NCBI GenBank assembly: GCA_949291945.1
Contig: CASEXH010000011.1
Span: forward strand, 1-64,000
From: an uncultured Bacillota bacterium
GTDB lineage: Bacteria; Bacillota; Clostridia; Lachnospirales; Lachnospiraceae
Reading direction: 5' to 3'
DNA: 64,000 nt
Made by a program: the position numbers and the translations under genes. The notes beneath the pieces are model-generated. The model ran no database searches. It was not told the origin of the DNA and saw nothing but the letters and a program-made list of their open reading frames with translations. Of this stretch, positions 60,223-64,000 are shown one piece after another; the stretch's first letter is position 1, and each line of letters opens with the position of its first letter.

Positions 60223-61071
60223 ATGGCAGAAGAAAATAGAGAAACCAGGGCCATATGCCCGGTATGTATGCACCACTGCCGTCTTACCCAAGAACAGTAT
60301 GGGCGCTGCAGAGCAAGGAAAAACAGCAAGGGAAAAATCATCAGTATCAACTATGGAAAGATCACCGGGCTTATGCTGGATCCTATTGAAAAGAAGCCTT
60401 TGAGGCGATTCTGCCCAGGCAGCAGGATCCTGTCTGTGGGAAGCTTCGGCTGTAACCTGGCCTGCCCTTTCTGCCAGAATTATGAGATTTCCATGACTGG
60501 GGAACCGGAGGCGGAATATAGAGAAATCTCCCCTGAAGAATTGGACGGACTTGCCCGGGAATACAAGAAATATGGAAATATTGGTCTGGCTTTTACCTAC
60601 AATGAGCCATTGGTGGGATATGAGTTTGTACGGGACACGGCAAAGCTTGTAAGAGAGCATGGAATGAAAAATGTGCTGGTCACAAATGGCTCGGCAGAGC
60701 TGGAAATCCTGGAAGAACTTCTTCCCTATATAGACGCTATGAATATTGACCTGAAAGGATTTACAGAGGCGTATTACCGGAAGCTGGGCGGCGACCTGGA
60801 GACGGTGAAAAGATTTATACGAAGAAGCGCAGAGGCCTGTCACGTGGAACTGACCACCCTGATCCTTCCGGGAGAGAATGATTCGGAGAAAGAGATGGAA
60901 GAGGAGGCCAAATGGATTGCCTCCATAGATCCGGATATCCCCTTTCATGTGACCAGATTCTTTCCAAGATATAAAATGACAGACCGGCAGGCAACGGAAG
61001 TAGGGAAGGTGTACCGACTGAAAGAGTGTGCAGAGAAATACCTGAAATATGTATATACAGGGAATTGCTAA
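60223..61071 (+). CDS. amrS: AmmeMemoRadiSam radical SAM enzyme
   Basis: A 282-residue radical SAM protein. An N-terminal cysteine set (CPVCMHHC ... GRCRARKN) comes first, then SAM motif CxxxCxxC in GCNLACPFCQN. Further motifs are TYNEPLVGYEF, VLVTNGS and DAMNIDLKGF. It resembles pyruvate-formate-lyase activases but belongs to the AmmeMemoRadiSam group. I chose ATG 60223; TTG 60202, overlapping the fusion gene stop, is possible. Gene symbol used only for the group name. Confidence 0.88.
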   Translation: MAEENRETRAICPVCMHHCRLTQEQYGRCRARKNSKGKIISINYGKITGLMLDPIEKKPLRRFCPGSRILSVGSFGCNLACPFCQNYEISMTGEPEAEYREISPEELDGLAREYKKYGNIGLAFTYNEPLVGYEFVRDTAKLVREHGMKNVLVTNGSAELEILEELLPYIDAMNIDLKGFTEAYYRKLGGDLETVKRFIRRSAEACHVELTTLILPGENDSEKEMEEEAKWIASIDPDIPFHVTRFFPRYKMTDRQATEVGKVYRLKECAEKYLKYVYTGNC

Positions 61072-61089
61072 AAGATGGAGGTATAAAAT

Positions 61090-61578
61090 ATGAGATTGTT
61101 TATAGCCATCCGGCTTTCCGATGAAATGTGCAAAGCCCTGGTGCAGTATATGCATGACCTGAAGAAACAGGGAGTGGAAGGGAACTATGTCCCAGCCCAG
61201 AACCTGCATATGACTTTGGCATTTATCGGGGAATACAAGGATCCGGATAAAGTGAAGAAAGTGATGGAGAAGGTTTCTCTCCCCCAGTGCAGACTGAGCC
61301 TTTCTGAAAAAGGAAATTTTGGAAATCTTTTATGGGCAGGGGTAAAGGGTAACCAGAAATTAAAATCTTATGTGAAGGAGCTCCGGGAGGAGCTGAAAAA
61401 CAATGGGATTCCCTTTGATCAGGAAAAATTTGTTCCCCATATTACCCTGATCAGGAAAGCCTCTGCCAGGAAACCTTATCAGGTACGGCTGCCAAAGGCA
61501 GAGATGACCGTGGAAAAAGTATCTCTTATGAAATCAGAGATAAAAAACGGGAAAGTAGTATACAAAGAACTTTTTTAA
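61090..61578 (+). CDS. thpR: RNA 2',3'-cyclic phosphodiesterase (2'-5' RNA ligase family)
   Basis: A 162-residue 2H phosphoesterase with both HxTx motifs, HMTLAFIG (near 41) and HITLIRK (near 117). It opens cyclic phosphates at RNA ends. It lies 18 bp after the radical SAM gene. Its last bases overlap the end of the truncated hydrolase on the other strand. Confidence 0.9.
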   Translation: MRLFIAIRLSDEMCKALVQYMHDLKKQGVEGNYVPAQNLHMTLAFIGEYKDPDKVKKVMEKVSLPQCRLSLSEKGNFGNLLWAGVKGNQKLKSYVKELREELKNNGIPFDQEKFVPHITLIRKASARKPYQVRLPKAEMTVEKVSLMKSEIKNGKVVYKELF

Positions 61579-62162
61579 TTTAGATCCTCTATAAAATCCA
61601 TTTTCAGCACACCGTCTTCAGAACCGTAGAGAGACAGGACTTTCAGACCTGTTTCTTTCAGATCTGCGGTGGAATAGGCGGCAAGGAGTATGAGACCTTT
61701 GAATTCTTCTTCATGGCTGCTGATATAAGAAGCTGCCATAGAGCCGCCCAGAGAATGGCCTGCCATATACCAGTTTTCAATGTCCGGGTATTCTTCCGGG
61801 ATACCTTTTGCAGCATTGATATCCAGTACAGCCAGGTTCCCGGGCATGCGAAGGAGCACACAGAGGATCCCTTCTTTGGCGCAGGCCTCCATTAATGGAG
61901 CATAGGCCTCATACTGGACTTTTCCTCCGGGATAGAAGATCAGGCCGGCTCGGGGATTTTCAGGTGCAAAAATGATCCTGCCCTCTGACGAGGTGGTTAC
62001 TGTTATGTCCTGTTGAGACTGGGCTGCAGCTTCCAGGGCCAGATCATTGGCACGGTAATAATCCTGAACGTAAATGCCGAAGCCGATCCCGGACACAAGG
62101 ATCACCGCTGCCAGAATCACCAGTAATTTTTTCCATAATTTTCTTTTCTTTTTTGGTTTCAT
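61575..62162 (-). CDS. Alpha/beta hydrolase, C-terminally truncated
   Basis: A 195-residue protein: membrane anchor (residues 12-30), then an alpha/beta hydrolase domain with FYPGGKV, the nucleophile elbow GHSLGGS and an acidic residue in YGSEDGVL. The chain stops about 15 residues later, before the region where relatives of about 245 residues have the catalytic His (G-N-H-type motif). It therefore lacks one member of the triad and is probably inactive, or the end was lost when thpR moved beside it. Confidence 0.7.
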   Translation of the reverse strand: MKPKKKRKLWKKLLVILAAVILVSGIGFGIYVQDYYRANDLALEAAAQSQQDITVTTSSEGRIIFAPENPRAGLIFYPGGKVQYEAYAPLMEACAKEGILCVLLRMPGNLAVLDINAAKGIPEEYPDIENWYMAGHSLGGSMAASYISSHEEEFKGLILLAAYSTADLKETGLKVLSLYGSEDGVLKMDFIEDLN

Positions 62163-62264
62163 TAGATTACCTCTCAGATTTGGCTGTAAATCTGATTATA
62201 CGACGGGCTGGAGAAAAGAACAATATAGAGATACAACAAAAATGTATAAAGGAGATGATCGGGT

Positions 62265-63005
62265 ATGGCTCTGTATGCCCTGGGAGACCTGCATTTAAGC
62301 TTTCAGGCAGATAAGCCAATGGATTCTTTTGGAAAAGTGTGGAAGAATCATGAGAAGAAAATTGAAAAATATGCGAACCGGATGGTAAAACCAGAGGATA
62401 CTCTGGTGCTCACCGGAGACCATTCCTGGGGGAGAAAACTCCAGGAATGCAGGGAGGACCTGGCTTTTATCGAAAGACTGCCGGGAAGGAAGATCCTCCT
62501 GCGGGGAAATCACGATATGTTCTGGGACGCCAAGAAAACAGAGAAGCTTAATGAAGAGTACAAAGACAGGCTGTTTTTCCTGCAGAACAACTTTGCCGTC
62601 TATCAGGACTATGCCTTGGTGGGAACCAAGGGATTTACTTTTGAGGGCCCTTTTTATCTGAACCGCCGGGGACAGATCCTGGGCTGGGACGAAGAGCGGG
62701 AAGCGCAGGCCAAAAAGCTGGTGAAAAGAGAGATGGAAAGACTTCGGGAATCCTTCCGCCTGGCCAGGAAAGAAGGATATCAGAAGTTTATCATGTTTCT
62801 TCACTATCCCCCGACCAATATTTTAGAAAAAACTTCTCCGTTTACAGAGATCGCAGAGGAATATAAGGTTTCTGCGGTGGTCTATTCCCACTGCCATGGA
62901 GAATCCAGATTCGGGGACAGCATACGGGGAAAGTTTCATGGCATAGAATATATGCTGGTTTCCGGAGATTATCTGAACTTTCGGCCGGTCCAGGTGCTGC
63001 CGTAA
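62265..63005 (+). CDS. Metallophosphoesterase (calcineurin-like)
   Basis: A 246-residue phosphoesterase with all five metal motifs: GDLHLS, GDHSW, GNHD, LHYPPT and YSHCHG. Substrate unknown; the clade often acts on nucleotides or phosphodiesters. Start ATG 62265 follows AAAGGAGATGATCGG. Monocistronic. Confidence 0.88.
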   Translation: MALYALGDLHLSFQADKPMDSFGKVWKNHEKKIEKYANRMVKPEDTLVLTGDHSWGRKLQECREDLAFIERLPGRKILLRGNHDMFWDAKKTEKLNEEYKDRLFFLQNNFAVYQDYALVGTKGFTFEGPFYLNRRGQILGWDEEREAQAKKLVKREMERLRESFRLARKEGYQKFIMFLHYPPTNILEKTSPFTEIAEEYKVSAVVYSHCHGESRFGDSIRGKFHGIEYMLVSGDYLNFRPVQVLP

Positions 63006-63035
63006 GTGAGGCAGCGCTGCATTTTGACTCCGGCC

Positions 63036-63061
63036 GGTCTGGACAGACCAGATAGTTTTTT
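63036..63061 (+). terminator. Weak terminator
   Basis: GGTCT-GGAC-AGACC (63036-63049), then TTTTTT after five bases. It ends the phosphoesterase gene. Confidence 0.5.
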
Positions 63062-63185
63062 GCGTTTTAACCGGCAGTTAATAAAATTGCCTGGAGCTTA
63101 AAAAACTCTCAATATACAGCCGGCTCTTTCCCTGTTACAATAAGACCAGGAAGGCCTTCCCAGTTTAAAACAGGAGGAAACATAT

Positions 63186-64000
63186 ATGGAGATGAAAGAT
63201 GTGATCCGTGAAAAAAGGAGAGCTATGGGATTTACCCAGGAACAGATGGCAGACTATCTGGGAGTGTCTGCCCCGGCGGTGAATAAGTGGGAAAGCGGGA
63301 CTACCTGTCCGGATATGGCGATCCTACCGGCGCTTGCCCGGCTTCTTGGCACAGATCCAAATACCCTGCTTTGTTTCCATGAAAATCTGTCTAAAGAAGA
63401 GATAGCGGCTTATGGAAACGAGGTGGCGGAAACCGCCCGGCAGGGAGATATAGAAAAGACTATGGAACTGGTAAAAAAACGGATAAAAGAATATCCCCGG
63501 TGCGGAGCTCTTTTGTATCAGATGGCCACGTTACTCAGAGGGATCCGGATCCTGTTTTCCTTTCCGGAAGAAAAGGTAGAGGAGGTCCAGGCCCTGGCGG
63601 TTTCTCTTTTAGAGAGGGCAATGGAATGTGAGGATAAAAATGCCGCAGATCTGTCCAGGTATGCCCTGGCTGCTATGTATATCCAGGAGGAAGCTTATGA
63701 AAAAGCCGGAGAGCTTATTGAACAGCTTCCGGAATATCAGTCTATAGATAAAAGACAGCTTCAGATCAGTATGTACATGAAAGAAGGGAAAAACCAGGAG
63801 GCGGCAGAGCTTCTGGAAAGAAAGCTGAACAGCCTGATACAGGAAGTCTTTCTCATGCTTGATCAGCTTGCTACGGCGTCTGTACGGGAGGGCGAGAACA
63901 AGAGAGCCTGGGAACTGGCGGAGTACAGCCAGAAGGTAATGGAGATCTTCAAATGGAGTTACAGCGGACTGACAGCGGCCTTCGACGTGGCGCTGGAGGA
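63186..64000 (+). CDS. HTH (XRE) protein with TPR-like C-terminal region, partial
   Basis: The frame runs from ATG 63186, behind AGGAGG, off the right edge; 271 codons are visible and no stop. Residues 1-60 form an XRE HTH (MGFTQEQMADYLGVSAPAVNKWESG). The rest is helical with TPR-like repeats (ALAAMYIQEEAYEKAGELIEQL, MKEGKNQEAAELLERK). This layout is seen in clostridial regulators of unknown target and in peptide-sensing RRNPP-like proteins. Confidence 0.8.
   Translation, partial: MEMKDVIREKRRAMGFTQEQMADYLGVSAPAVNKWESGTTCPDMAILPALARLLGTDPNTLLCFHENLSKEEIAAYGNEVAETARQGDIEKTMELVKKRIKEYPRCGALLYQMATLLRGIRILFSFPEEKVEEVQALAVSLLERAMECEDKNAADLSRYALAAMYIQEEAYEKAGELIEQLPEYQSIDKRQLQISMYMKEGKNQEAAELLERKLNSLIQEVFLMLDQLATASVREGENKRAWELAEYSQKVMEIFKWSYSGLTAAFDVALE

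Noticed and set aside
59734..61209. A 491-residue minus-strand open frame
   Set aside because: It lies opposite the AmmeMemoRadiSam and radical SAM genes, which have clear domains; the antisense product has no motif or ribosome site.

Overview
The window looks like chromosome from a low-to-medium GC Gram-positive gut anaerobe of the Lachnospiraceae. Blautia or a close relative is my best guess, because an anaerobic CO dehydrogenase, fermentative D-lactate dehydrogenase, ATP-type PEP carboxykinase, FeoAB with cysteine-rich FeoB-associated proteins and a minimal SufBC pair sit together with many AGGAGG-type ribosome sites. The species call is inference; no rRNA or tRNA gene, CRISPR array or replication origin was seen.

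Layout. 0.1-4.4 kb: a Sel1-repeat protein, a small membrane protein, a two-gene minimal SufC/SufB Fe-S assembly operon and a P-loop protein. 4.4-9.6 kb: iron region with a FeoB-associated Cys-rich protein, two membrane-anchored HMA proteins, a stand-alone GltD-like oxidoreductase, feoA and feoB. Three sites of the form TTAG-N6-CTAA lie before the iron genes and suggest one DtxR-type regulon. 9.6-16.7 kb: a nitrate/sulfonate/taurine-type ABC transporter whose ATPase gene is split at the Walker A motif by a 5,569-bp element. The element encodes a large serine integrase and a cysteine-related cargo: EamB-like exporter, HTH-cupin regulator, PfkB kinase and CyuA-type cysteine desulfidase. Joining the two halves across the shared 5-bp core TTACC gives an in-frame ATPase of 258 codons, and the joined element ends show attP-like inverted arms.

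16.8-26 kb: ldhA, queH, argH, asd, a metallo-beta-lactamase-fold protein, small membrane proteins, a solitary HTH-containing 5-methylcytosine methyltransferase and a LysR regulator. 26-34.5 kb: cooS behind an activator-type promoter with two tandem repeats 21 bp apart, an aminopeptidase P, DegV, a two-component system with a probable PepSY lipoprotein target, and bioY under a BirA-like operator. 34.5-41.3 kb: a CDF metal exporter, hemerythrin, an ArsC/Spx-like protein and a thiamin salvage operon (thiM-thiE-HAD-thiD) ending in an NCS2 permease broken by one TAG codon. 41.3-46.2 kb: decayed and foreign-looking DNA, with a 52-bp tandem repeat, relics of an IS110-type transposase and a wall-anchored protein, a frameshifted gene, and two large surface lipoproteins (DUF6273/BspA-type and RCC1-repeat).

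46.3-64 kb: pckA, a LysR gene divergent from paired chromate-type transporters, a P1 peptidase, an ADP-ribosylglycohydrolase, an AraC regulator, a sugar acetyltransferase with MATE exporter, a drug-type ABC exporter with its TetR regulator and three matching operators, the AmmeMemoRadiSam gene pair, thpR, a truncated hydrolase, a metallophosphoesterase, and an HTH protein that runs off the right edge.

The most notable observation is the serine-integrase element. It carries a possible cysteine detoxification or utilisation module, and its presence switches off an ABC transporter in a way that should be reversible.
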